Assembly (NCBI RefSeq): GCF_000724625.1
Contig: NZ_CP007139.1
Coordinates: 62,001-126,000, forward strand
From: Fimbriimonas ginsengisoli Gsoil 348
Lineage (GTDB): Bacteria > Armatimonadota > Fimbriimonadia > Fimbriimonadales > Fimbriimonadaceae
DNA: 64,000 nucleotides
Reading direction: 5' to 3'
Part shown: positions 15,409 through 23,936 of the stretch, piece after piece
How positions within the stretch are numbered: position 1 is the first letter of the stretch
How the letters are laid out: the number at the start of each line of letters is the position of its first letter
Position numbers and translations under genes: made by a program
Notes under the pieces: model-generated
What the model saw: only the letters and a program-made list of their open reading frames with translations
Database searches by the model: none
Told to the model about the DNA's origin: nothing

Positions 15409-16706
15409 CAGGCCAATCCCTCCGGCAAGATCTCACGAGCGAGCATCTCGGCCCACGTATCCCTACGCTGCACTAGGCAGTGGCTGCCATCCAATCGGAT
15501 CAGCGCCGCTGCGGGTCGCGGAAACCGGTTGTAGTTGCTCGCCATCGAAGCATTGTACGCTCCGGTGCAAAGCACCTGCAGCAGGTCGCCCGTGGCCACG
15601 TCTCGAGGAAGACGAACATCTTCGAAAAGCTTGTCGGTCTCGCAGTGCTTTCCGGATACGGTAACGACCATTTCGTCGCCCGCCGCCGGGCCGATTCTCT
15701 CGACGTCGTATCGCGCTCCGTAAAGAGCCGGTCTCGGGTTGTCGCTCAGACCGCCGTCGACGCAAACGTACGTTCGACGACCCGCCGATTTGCTGGGAAC
15801 CGTCTTCACCAGCCCGACGGTGTACAGAGTCACTCCGGTCTCCGCCACTAGCGAACGCCCAGGCTCCTGGGCCAAAACCGGGTCGAGGCCCGATCCGGCA
15901 AGCGAGCCGGTGACGGCCTCTACGATAAGCCGGCAGTAGTCGCGCACGTTCATCGGCCGGTCCGCATCCGTGTAACTCGCCCCGAGCCCCCCGCCAACGT
16001 TCAGGTACTCGGCTGCGAACCCGTGACGCCGCAACATGTCGACCGCGAACCGTGCGATCAGCTCGCCGCCCGAACGTTGTGCCTCCGGGTCGAGGAGCTG
16101 CGAGCCGACGTGGCAATGAAAGCCGACCAGCGGCAATCCCAACTCGAGGCAGCGTAATGTGGCCCTTTCCGCCGAGCCGTCGGCGATGTTGAATCCAAAT
16201 TTCGTGTCCGCCTGCCCCGTAGAAATTTTCGCGTGGGTCACCGGGTCGACGCCGGGCGCTAGCCGCAACGCCAGCTTCGCGCTCCCCGTCCCGATCCCTT
16301 GAATCGTTTCGATCTCGCCGAAGTGGTCGACGACGATCATCCCGATCCCTTGTTCGATCGCGAAGGACAACTCCTCGAAGCTCTTGTTGTTCCCGTGGAG
16401 GTGGCAGCGTGCCGCCGGAATGCCGGCTCCTAGCGCCGCCCGAAGCTCCCCTTCGGAAGCGACGTCGATCCCGCACCCTTCCGCCGCCGCAATCGCAAGC
16501 AGCGCCACCGTCGAATTCGCCTTTGCGGCGTACGTCAGCTCGCTCTTTGGGTAAGAGGCCTCGAAGGCCTCGCGATAGGCCCGAATCCGGCCCCGAAACG
16601 TTGCCTCGTCGAGAACGTAAAGCGGTGTACCGTACGCGGTCGCCAAGTCCCGGGCCACGGACTCGGACACCCGAAACCGAGTGTCATTCGTGGGAGCCGT
16701 GGTCAT
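15408..16706 (-). CDS. lysA: Diaminopimelate decarboxylase
   Basis: A 432-residue PLP enzyme catalysing the last step of lysine synthesis, meso-diaminopimelate to lysine. The PLP lysine is K62 in YAAKANS. HGNNKS, HCHVGSQ, the phosphate-binding NVGGGLG, QEPGRSLV and the C-terminal CTGAYNASMASNYN are all present. I chose ATG at 16706 because the open frame upstream of it is basic and not conserved. It is the first gene of lysA-M50-trpS; the stop overlaps the M50 start. The divergent lipoprotein gene starts 75 bases away. Confidence 0.95.
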   Translation of the reverse strand: MTTAPTNDTRFRVSESVARDLATAYGTPLYVLDEATFRGRIRAYREAFEASYPKSELTYAAKANSTVALLAIAAAEGCGIDVASEGELRAALGAGIPAARCHLHGNNKSFEELSFAIEQGIGMIVVDHFGEIETIQGIGTGSAKLALRLAPGVDPVTHAKISTGQADTKFGFNIADGSAERATLRCLELGLPLVGFHCHVGSQLLDPEAQRSGGELIARFAVDMLRRHGFAAEYLNVGGGLGASYTDADRPMNVRDYCRLIVEAVTGSLAGSGLDPVLAQEPGRSLVAETGVTLYTVGLVKTVPSKSAGRRTYVCVDGGLSDNPRPALYGARYDVERIGPAAGDEMVVTVSGKHCETDKLFEDVRLPRDVATGDLLQVLCTGAYNASMASNYNRFPRPAAALIRLDGSHCLVQRRDTWAEMLAREILPEGLA

Positions 16707-16780
16707 AAGCGAATTATGGCATCCACAATTCCCATGGCCTGTTCTACACTTGCGCTTCGGCAATGGCAAGGTAAGTAAAC

Positions 16781-17529
16781 ATGCGACTTCAATCGATTCT
16801 CTCCGGCGCGGCGCTGGCAGCTTTGATCGGAACCCTGAGCGGGTGCGGAGGGGGCGGGGGCAGCGCCGCCGCAAATGTTGCGGGCGACTGGACCGGTACT
16901 TTCACGTCCAACACGCGCCTGGCGGGCTCGAACACCGGATCGGTCGCGATTAACTACGAGCAGACCGGGGCGACGGTGTCCGGAACCGCCGTCATCACAG
17001 TAACCCCGTCACCGGCGACGTCAGCTATCAGGGAACTCTTTCCGGAACCACTAGCGGCAACCACATCGATGCGACGATCCACTTCGCAGCTCCCCTTCCG
17101 GGTGGAAGCTCGGATATCCATCTGGCCGGCTCGGTCTCCGGCAATGCGATTTCCGGTACTTACACGTCTGGAGCCGAATCCGGAACGATTCAGGAAAGTC
17201 GGTTTACGGTGGCGAACGCGATCCCGAACGATTCGACCTGGATCGGTACCTACACGATCGTGGGGGTCGAAACTCCGCTCCCGTATCAAATCTCGTTTAA
17301 CAGCCGTAACGGGGTAGCGATCGGCGGAACTATTCTCCTCGGAGGCCAAATCACCGGCACGTTCGACGGTGCCCTTGTCGCAAATCGTCTGACCGGGACA
17401 AGCGTGACGTCAGAGGGTAACGCCAAGTGGAGCGCTTTGGTAACCAACCATGGAATGCACGGCGCGTGGGCAGCAATCGGCGCCCAAGGAAACGGCACCT
17501 TCCAAGCGACTCGCCAAGACAATCAGTAA
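16781..17529 (+). pseudogene. Putative lipoprotein gene interrupted by a frameshift
   Basis: ATG at 16781 opens a lipoprotein signal (SGC lipobox at about residue 22) and a beta-rich domain (GDWTGTFTSN, VAINYEQTGATVSGTAVIT). Near 17000 the protein-like pattern switches to the frame that continues as NPVTGDVSYQGTLSG, SGNHIDATIHF and so on to a stop at 17529. In the original frame the remainder is Arg/Pro-rich, typical of an out-of-frame shadow, and stops at 17317. The simplest reading is one missing base between about 16994 and 17004. It could be a true mutation or a sequence error. The restored protein would be about 249 residues, an exported lipoprotein of unknown function. Confidence 0.7.
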
Positions 17530-17682
17530 GGAGCGCTTTCGACGGCCAAACTTCCAAAAAGGGCGGATTGACCATCCAAGAATAGGTATTTTGGCCTTGA
17601 AGGTGCCTCATTATCGCTTTGGCGGCCCAGCAGAGACCTATCAGGAGCCTTTATTCGACCTAAGCATTAGTACAACCACCTT

Positions 17683-18255
17683 ATGAAAGGCACGACAAAG
17701 AGGTCGACGATACGAACGGTCCTGTTCGGAAGCGCGATCGCGCTCTGGCTGGGACTCATTGGCATGGGAGCCGCCGCCACAATGCGATGGGAGTTCACGC
17801 CCGGACCGATCGTCGGCGCGGAGCCGCTTACCGGCTCCCGAGGACTCGAGCTCGTGATGGTTGCCCACCCGTTCTGCCCCTGCACCGCCGCCAGCCTTAA
17901 TCAGCTCCGCGACATCGTCGTGCAGTCGCAGGGCAAACTAAGGACCCGAATCGTCTTCGTCGGCGCCAATATGGGCTCGCCCAGCCCGAACGAGCGGGCG
18001 GCTCAAGAAATTCCGGATGCCGGTATTCAGTGGGTCGACGCCAAGCAGGCTCAACGATTCGGCGCTATTACGTCCGGCCACGTCACCCTCTATCGGGACG
18101 GCGTCCCCATCTTCGAGGGCGGCATCACCGCATCTCGCGGCGTGGTGGGAGATTCCGCCGGCCAACGCGCCATCGAGACCGCTCTCCGGGGCCAAAAGCC
18201 GATTGCCGCCGCCCCGGTCTACGGGTGCGCCCTAACTCCGGGGGAATCTCCGTAA
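17683..18255 (+). CDS. Exported thioredoxin-fold-like protein with CPC motif (RedB-like)
   Basis: A 190-residue protein with an N-terminal membrane anchor (about 11-33) and an extracytoplasmic thioredoxin-like domain. The motif HPFCPC (Cys65 and Cys67) follows a beta strand (LELVMVAH), where thioredoxins carry CxxC. RIVFVGAN and GHVTLYRDGVPIFEGGIT fit later strands, the last containing a cis-Pro-like region. It resembles proteins called RedB in Planctomycetes annotations; I cannot verify homology. It abuts the sensor kinase (no intervening base after its TAA), so it probably supplies or modulates that kinase's signal. Confidence 0.65.
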   Translation: MKGTTKRSTIRTVLFGSAIALWLGLIGMGAAATMRWEFTPGPIVGAEPLTGSRGLELVMVAHPFCPCTAASLNQLRDIVVQSQGKLRTRIVFVGANMGSPSPNERAAQEIPDAGIQWVDAKQAQRFGAITSGHVTLYRDGVPIFEGGITASRGVVGDSAGQRAIETALRGQKPIAAAPVYGCALTPGESP

Positions 18256-20145
18256 ATGGCGATGCCGATCCCGGCGATCGAGCTTCCTCCGAGTGCCGCC
18301 GCACGGCGCGACGAACTGTTCGAAATCAATCGCCAGGATCTGCAAAGACGCACCGACCGCCTTTTCGGCCTGGTCATGCTGCTCCAATACGTGGGCGGTG
18401 TGATCGCCGCCGCGATCCTCTCGCCTCGAACCTGGGACGGAGTCGGAACGGTGCACCCGCACCTCACGATGGCGCTGGTGCTCGGCCTGCTCATCGCTGC
18501 TCCCGTCTGGTTCCTCGCCGCTTTCTTCCCCGGATGCGATCCTAATCGCTTCATCATCGCCATCGCGCAGATGCTGATGTCGTGCCTGCTCATCCACATT
18601 TCGGGTGGGCGGATGGAAACCCATTTCCACGTCTTCGGATCCCTGGCATTCCTTGGCTTCTACCGTGACTGGCGGGTTCTGGTCCCCGCCGTCCTCGTCG
18701 TATTGGCCGACCACGCCTTGCGGGGCTACTTCATTCCCATGTCCGTTTATGGCATCCCCACCGGCGCGGAATGGCGCTTCCTGGAGCACGCCGGTTGGAT
18801 CCTCTTCTGCGCCGTATTCATCGGCGCCGCCTGCGTCCAGAGCCGTAAGGAAATGTACGCCGTCGCCGAGCGCCAAGCGCTGGTGGAAGAGACGAAGTCT
18901 CGAATCGAACACGTGGTTATCGACCGTACCCACGACCTTCGGGAGAGCGAAGCCCGCAAAACCGCGATCGTCGCCAGCGCCCTCGACGGAATCTTCGCTC
19001 TGGACGGAAGCGGCCGGATCACGGAAATGAACCCTTCCGCCATCGCGATCTTCGGCTTTGAAGATTCACAGACCCGCCATCCCCATATCGACAAGCTAAT
19101 CTCGCTGGAAGCCGGCCGCGGCTCCATTTTCGACGTTATGGCGGCGATCAAGGACCGCGCCGACGGCGAGGGGGTCCGGATGGAAGGGACCGGCTTTCGG
19201 CCGGACGGCGATTTCCCGATGGAAATCAGCATTAGCCCGGTCCACGTCTACGGCGAGGTGACCTTCACCGTGCTTGTCCGCGACGTTTCCGAGCGAAAAC
19301 GACTCGAGGCGAAAGTTTCCCACGGCGAAAAAATGGAAACGCTCGGGCGACTGGCCACCGGAATCGCCCACGAGATCAACACTCCAAATCAATTCATCGC
19401 CGACAACGTGCGGTTCCTGCAGGATTCATTCTCCGAACTGCAATCGCTCGTGGAGAGCTATCGGAAAATGGCGGCCGAAGCCCGCGCCGGCAGCGTCTCC
19501 GAGGAGACGCTGCGGGACGTCTCCGCTGCCGAAGCGCTCCACGACTTCGAATTCCTGAGCCACGAGATTCCCAATGCCAGCCGCGAGGCGCTGGAAGGAG
19601 TGGAGCGGGTCGGCGGGATCGTCAAGGCGATGAGGCAATTCTCCCACCCCGGCACGATGCGAAAGGAGCCGATCAACGTAAATGCCGTCGTCTCCGGCGC
19701 CCTCGCCGTAAGCCGGAACGAATGGAAAAACACCGCCAAACTCGAAGTGTGCCTCGAAGAGGAGATCCCCGATGTCCTCGGACATGCCGGTGATCTGGGG
19801 CAGGCTGTGCTCAACCTGGTGGTAAATGCGTGCCACGCCGTGCGCGAACGACATCAGGATGCGCGCATGGGGGTTCTCAAGATTAGTACAATGGCCGCCG
19901 GAGATACCGTAATGATCGAAATTGAAGACGACGGTTGCGGCATCCCGGCCAAGAATCTTAAAAAGGTCTTCGAGCCGTTCTTCACCACAAAAGGGGTCGG
20001 CATCGGCACCGGCCAAGGGCTCGCCCTCGTTCATCGCGCCGTCGTGGAGCTGATGGGCGGAGACGTGGAAGTTCATTCCGAGCCCGGACAGGGAACCCGA
20101 TTCACCCTTAGGTTCCCGGTTCCGGTAAGGGAGGCCGTCCATTAG
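18256..20145 (+). CDS. Membrane sensor histidine kinase with PAS domain
   Basis: A 629-residue kinase. Residues 36-190 form a multi-spanning sensor (about six segments) with GRMETHFHVF (118-127) and FYRDWR (135-140), a pattern known from some chemotaxis receptors and kinases. A coiled linker (195-235) and a PAS domain (235-350) follow. The phospho-acceptor is His372 in GIAHEINTPNQF, in a long HisKA region with an inserted helix. The HATPase has NLVVNACHA (N box), DDGCGIP (G1), FEPFFTTK (F box) and GTGQGLAL (G2). It sits between the CPC protein and the REC-HD-GYP regulator; all three overlap or abut. The partner is almost certainly that regulator. Confidence 0.92.
   Translation: MAMPIPAIELPPSAAARRDELFEINRQDLQRRTDRLFGLVMLLQYVGGVIAAAILSPRTWDGVGTVHPHLTMALVLGLLIAAPVWFLAAFFPGCDPNRFIIAIAQMLMSCLLIHISGGRMETHFHVFGSLAFLGFYRDWRVLVPAVLVVLADHALRGYFIPMSVYGIPTGAEWRFLEHAGWILFCAVFIGAACVQSRKEMYAVAERQALVEETKSRIEHVVIDRTHDLRESEARKTAIVASALDGIFALDGSGRITEMNPSAIAIFGFEDSQTRHPHIDKLISLEAGRGSIFDVMAAIKDRADGEGVRMEGTGFRPDGDFPMEISISPVHVYGEVTFTVLVRDVSERKRLEAKVSHGEKMETLGRLATGIAHEINTPNQFIADNVRFLQDSFSELQSLVESYRKMAAEARAGSVSEETLRDVSAAEALHDFEFLSHEIPNASREALEGVERVGGIVKAMRQFSHPGTMRKEPINVNAVVSGALAVSRNEWKNTAKLEVCLEEEIPDVLGHAGDLGQAVLNLVVNACHAVRERHQDARMGVLKISTMAAGDTVMIEIEDDGCGIPAKNLKKVFEPFFTTKGVGIGTGQGLALVHRAVVELMGGDVEVHSEPGQGTRFTLRFPVPVREAVH
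20127..20134 (+). promoter_or_regulatory. Shine-Dalgarno supporting an ATT start
   Basis: AAGGGAGG lies at the very end of the kinase gene and is followed by six bases and then ATT at 20141. No ATG, GTG or TTG occurs in this frame between the upstream in-frame stop (20126-20128) and 20189, so this site points to ATT as initiator of the response regulator. Confidence 0.7.
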
Positions 20146-21247
20146 GAAGATCCTCTTCGTCGACGACGAGCCCCGGGTTTTAGATGGAATGCGCCGCCAA
20201 ATGTGGGCGCTTCGCACCGAGTGGGAAGGAATCTACGTCCCCGATGCCGAAGTCGCCTGGGCGCGGCTCGAAGAAGGGCAGATCGACGCCGTCGTCTCCG
20301 ACCTTAACATGCCGGGCCGGAGCGGCATCGAGCTCTTGAAGAGCGTCCGGGAAAGCCCGCGATTCAAAGGACTCCCGTTCTTCCTGCTCACCGGAAACAG
20401 CGAAGTAATGTTTCGCCGCGTCTCGCTGGAAAGCGGCGCCACCGAGTACCTCGCCAAGCCGTGCGATTTCAAAGAGCTCACCGCCCGCCTGCGGAATGCC
20501 TTCGTCCTCAAGGATCTTCAAGACGAAATTAAAGCGGAAAAGTCGGACTTGGAGATTCGATTAGCCGACCGCAACCGCGACTTGGAGCGGGCCCAGCGCG
20601 AGCTGTTGTTCCGGTTGGCCAAAGCCGCCGAGGCGCGCGACGTGGAGGTCGGCAATCACATCGCCCGGGTCGGTGTCTTCTCGCGCATGCTGGCGGAGGA
20701 GATCGGGTTAGAGCCGGGTTTTCAACGCCGCATCCTCCTCACCAGCCCCCTGCACGACGTCGGTAAGATCGGAATCCCGGACAGCATCCTTCGGAAGCCA
20801 GGTCCGCTCGACCCCGAGGAGCGCCGGCTCATGGAAACCCACACGACGATCGGAGGCCAGATCTTGGCCGGCGAGCTTCCCCGCGTGCTCACCAGCCTCG
20901 AGAGCGACGAACCGGCCGCCGATTTCGAGTTCATCCACACCGCCGCCCGGATCGCCATGTCGCACCACGAGCGCTGGGACGGCAAAGGGTATCCGAACGG
21001 CATCGGCGGCGAAGAAATTCCGGTGGAGGCCCGCATTGTGTCGGTGGCCGACGTCTACGACGCCCTGCGGAACGCCCGGCCCTACAAAGGACCGGTTTCG
21101 CGCGAGAAAACGATGCAAATCATCTCCGAGGGCGCGGGCAGCCAGTTCGATACGAAGATCGTCGACGCATTCAAGGCGCGGATCGAAGAGCTCGAGACGA
21201 TGCTGGAATTTATGTCCGATGCCCAACCCGAGCCGGTCGCACAGTAA
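20141..21247 (+). CDS. Response regulator with HD-GYP domain, probable ATT start
   Basis: With ATT at 20141 as start the product is 368 residues and begins MRKILFVDDEPRVLDG. That restores the first strand and acidic pocket (D8, D9) of the receiver; the phospho-Asp is D54 (VVSDLNMPG) and the Lys is in LAKPCDF. The first ATG (20189) would delete that strand. A coiled linker joins the HD-GYP domain, with HDVGKIGIPD (HD at 205-206), HHERWDGKGYPNG (GYP near 283-285) and DVYDALRNARPYK, so cyclic-di-GMP phosphodiesterase activity is likely. The start overlaps the kinase stop. The linked kinase presumably controls it by phosphorylation. Confidence 0.9.
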   Translation: MRKILFVDDEPRVLDGMRRQMWALRTEWEGIYVPDAEVAWARLEEGQIDAVVSDLNMPGRSGIELLKSVRESPRFKGLPFFLLTGNSEVMFRRVSLESGATEYLAKPCDFKELTARLRNAFVLKDLQDEIKAEKSDLEIRLADRNRDLERAQRELLFRLAKAAEARDVEVGNHIARVGVFSRMLAEEIGLEPGFQRRILLTSPLHDVGKIGIPDSILRKPGPLDPEERRLMETHTTIGGQILAGELPRVLTSLESDEPAADFEFIHTAARIAMSHHERWDGKGYPNGIGGEEIPVEARIVSVADVYDALRNARPYKGPVSREKTMQIISEGAGSQFDTKIVDAFKARIEELETMLEFMSDAQPEPVAQ

Positions 21248-21259
21248 GATCTTGTTCCT

Positions 21260-22360
21260 ATGAAGCGCGTTGTCGTCTTGGGCTCGACCGGCAGTATCGG
21301 AACCCAGACTCTCGACGTGCTACGCCAGTACACCGACCGGTTTCAGGTCGTCGGCCTCGCCGCCCGCTCAAACGATGAGCTTTTGCGCCGGCAAGCCGCC
21401 GAGCACCGAGTCACTGAGACCGCGCTCGTCGACCGCGACGGCATGGACGCCGTTACCCGGCTCGCCACCTTGGCGGAGGCCGACATCGTCGTGGTCGCGG
21501 TGGCGGGAGTGATCGGGCTTATCCCCACGATTGAAGCGATCAAAGCGGGCAAACAGATCGCGCTTGCAAGCAAAGAGGTTCTCGTCGCGGCCGGTGAGGT
21601 GGTGATGCCGCTCGTCCAACGAAATGGGGTCGTGATGACGCCGATCGACAGCGAGCATTCCGCCCTTTTCCAGTGCTTGCAGGGTTACCGCTCCGACCAG
21701 ATCGAGAGTCTCATTCTCACTGCCAGTGGCGGACCTTTCCGGGGTCGAACCCGCGCCGACCTGGAGCAGATCACCGTCGATCAGGCGCTCGACCATCCCA
21801 CATGGCGGATGGGGGGCAAGATCACCATCGACTCGGCGACCTTGATGAACAAAGGTCTGGAGATGATCGAAGCGAAGTGGCTGTTCGGCGTCGAAATGAA
21901 CCAAGTCGAAGTCGTTGTCCATCCCCAGAGCATCATTCACTCGATGGTCAAATTCCGCGACGGTTCGGTACTTGGGCAGCTCGGCTGGCCCGACATGCGG
22001 CTGCCGATCGCCTACGCCCTCCTATACCCAGAGCGACTCCCAAACGGCATGCGGCCGTGGAACCCGGTCGACACGCCAAACGTTACGTTCGAACGGGTCG
22101 ACGAATCAACTTTCCAATCGCTGGCGCTCGCCCGCGAGGCGGCGGCGATCGGCGGCACGATGCCTTGCGCGATGAACGCGGCGAACGAAGAGGCGGCGAA
22201 CGCGTTTCTCCGGAGCGAAATTAGGTTTCTTCAGATCCCCGAGATCGTGGAGAAAACGATGGCCGCCCACATAACCGAACCTGCGAACCTGGAAGCGATT
22301 TTGGCCGCCGACGAATCCGCCCGGCGTTCCTCGCGTAGTTTAATGAAGGCCCTGACCTAA
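21260..22360 (+). CDS. dxr: 1-deoxy-D-xylulose 5-phosphate reductoisomerase
   Basis: A 366-residue enzyme converting DXP to MEP with NADPH, the committed step of the non-mevalonate isoprenoid pathway. The NADPH loop is GSTGSIG (7-13). LASKEVLV, DSEHSALFQCL, TASGGPFR, the catalytic loop around HPTWRMGGKITIDSATLMNKGLE, and VHPQSIIHSMV are all present. Length is slightly short of the usual 380-400 residues, mainly at the C terminus. It precedes rseP by seven bases, the usual dxr-rseP arrangement. Confidence 0.96.
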   Translation: MKRVVVLGSTGSIGTQTLDVLRQYTDRFQVVGLAARSNDELLRRQAAEHRVTETALVDRDGMDAVTRLATLAEADIVVVAVAGVIGLIPTIEAIKAGKQIALASKEVLVAAGEVVMPLVQRNGVVMTPIDSEHSALFQCLQGYRSDQIESLILTASGGPFRGRTRADLEQITVDQALDHPTWRMGGKITIDSATLMNKGLEMIEAKWLFGVEMNQVEVVVHPQSIIHSMVKFRDGSVLGQLGWPDMRLPIAYALLYPERLPNGMRPWNPVDTPNVTFERVDESTFQSLALAREAAAIGGTMPCAMNAANEEAANAFLRSEIRFLQIPEIVEKTMAAHITEPANLEAILAADESARRSSRSLMKALT

Positions 22361-22367
22361 TCAACCC

Positions 22368-23681
22368 ATGTCGGTGACGCAGCTTCTCCAATACGCCGGG
22401 TATGGCGTGGTGTTCATCATAATGATCTCGATCCTCGTGGCCGCCCACGAGCTCGGGCATTATCTCTTTGCGCGCTTGTTCAACATGGGCGTGGAGGAGT
22501 TCGCGATCGGTTTCGGCAAGAAGCCGATCCTAATTTGGGGCCACCGCACTTACACCCTGCCGATCAAGCCGGGTGAGAATTGGGACGAAACCGGGGGTAA
22601 AGCCCTTGCCGGAGCCGAGAACACTGCGGCTTTATTATCTGCCTCGCTCGAAGGCTCAAACCCCGATCGCGAAATCGAGCGGATCGAGACTCCCACTGGT
22701 CCCGTTCTGCGTGAAACCACCGCTTTCACCGTTCGCCCTTGGCCGCTCGGCGGGTTCGTGCGAATCAAGGGGATGATGCCCGAGGAAGACGGCAGCGAAA
22801 CCAAGATCACCGGCGGCTTCTACAGCAAAGCCCCTTGGCAACGCTTTATCGTTCTGTTGGCCGGGCCGATGTTCAGCATCCTGGCCGGCATCGTTCTCCT
22901 GACGTCGGTGCTCATGGTCGACGGCAAAGACGTATTCAATAAGCAGCCAGTCCTCGGAGCCCTTACTGCGGGCAAACCAGCGGAGTTAAGTGGACTTAAG
23001 GAGGGTGATCGCGTCCTCGCTATCGGAAACAAACCGGTCTCGCAGTTCTACGACATCATCGTTGCGGTTCGAAGCAGCAACGGAGCGCCTTTGGAGTTCC
23101 AAGTAGATCGAGCGGGCGTGAAGTCGACTCACAAAGTTGTTGCGGAACTAGATCCTGAGCCGAGTTACCAACTTGGCCCCGATCTCGAAACGACCGATGT
23201 GAAGGCCAAGTCCTACAAGATCGGCATCTTGCCGAAAACTAACCGCATCCGCCTCCCGTTCGGGGCGGCGGTTGCCGAAGCCTCGAACATGCCGATCGAA
23301 GCGGTTTCAGGCTTGGCGAAGCTATTCAAACATCCTCAGAACTTCAAGGACAATGTTGGCGGCCCCGTAACCATGGTTTCCGCCACCGCTGCCGCCGTCC
23401 AGGTTGGGTTCTGGAAGGTCGTCATGCTTTCCGCCCTGCTCAGCATTTCGGTGGGGATCATGAACCTCCTCCCCGCCGCACCTCTCGACGGAGGACAGAT
23501 GCTGATGGCCGTCGCCGAAATGCTCCGAGGTGGCCGCCGCCTAAGCCTCCGCTCCCAGGCCATCGCCAACGGAATCGGCCTCACTTTCGTCGCCGTCCTC
23601 ATCCTAAGCGTATGGGTCGTCGATATCCAACGCCTAGCCACCCCCTCAAAACCCAAGCCCGCCGCCGCCAAACCCAAGTAG
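22368..23681 (+). CDS. rseP: RseP-type site-2 zinc protease with PDZ domain
   Basis: A 437-residue intramembrane metalloprotease. HELGH (27-31) is in the first membrane segment and the distal Asp is in NLLPAAPLDGG; GVEEFAIGFGKK follows the first helix. A PDZ domain (about 195-245, with PAELSGLKEGDRVLAIGNKPV) sits in the periplasmic loop. An additional stretch at 60-115 (AGAENTAALLSASLEG) is longer than in E. coli. Family members cleave anti-sigma factors and signal-peptide remnants; no sigma/anti-sigma pair is visible here. It follows dxr by seven bases. Confidence 0.93.
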   Translation: MSVTQLLQYAGYGVVFIIMISILVAAHELGHYLFARLFNMGVEEFAIGFGKKPILIWGHRTYTLPIKPGENWDETGGKALAGAENTAALLSASLEGSNPDREIERIETPTGPVLRETTAFTVRPWPLGGFVRIKGMMPEEDGSETKITGGFYSKAPWQRFIVLLAGPMFSILAGIVLLTSVLMVDGKDVFNKQPVLGALTAGKPAELSGLKEGDRVLAIGNKPVSQFYDIIVAVRSSNGAPLEFQVDRAGVKSTHKVVAELDPEPSYQLGPDLETTDVKAKSYKIGILPKTNRIRLPFGAAVAEASNMPIEAVSGLAKLFKHPQNFKDNVGGPVTMVSATAAAVQVGFWKVVMLSALLSISVGIMNLLPAAPLDGGQMLMAVAEMLRGGRRLSLRSQAIANGIGLTFVAVLILSVWVVDIQRLATPSKPKPAAAKPK

Positions 23682-23695
23682 TCCGCTTCCGGAGC

Positions 23696-23729
23696 CCGGC
23701 GGACCGCTGGTCTCCAGACCGGCCTCCCC
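23696..23729 (+). repeat. Dispersed repeat family B, copy 2
   Basis: GGACCGCTGGTCTCCAGACC followed by GGCC, with the GGTCT/AGACC dyad. It begins 14 bases after the rseP stop and is directly joined to a family E copy. Confidence 0.75.
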
Positions 23730-23775
23730 AACGGCGGAGCCATGTAGCCGGCATCTACGTGTGCTGCCCGTGCCA
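23730..23775 (+). repeat. Dispersed repeat family E, copy 1
   Basis: ACGGCGGAGCCATGTAGCCG is followed by GCATCTACGTGTGC, near-identical to 48041-48080. From 23776 to the next gene at 23937 I see no gene or further convincing element. Confidence 0.7.
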
Positions 23776-23936
23776 CTGCCATCGGGCCCAACGGCAAAAT
23801 GCCAGGTCACAACCGGGGTAAAGTCTCCGACGGAGTCACCACGGACGGTGGAAACGGAGGTCGGAGCACGGATGCTCCCTCCAACTTCCCCTCTCTCCCG
23901 CTTCCAAGCCCGCTTCTCGTTCGTCCCTTCGTTTAG

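Noticed and set aside
16707-16874. N-terminal extension of lysA
   Set aside because: Basic, non-conserved residues before the family start; the divergent lipoprotein gene starts in this region.
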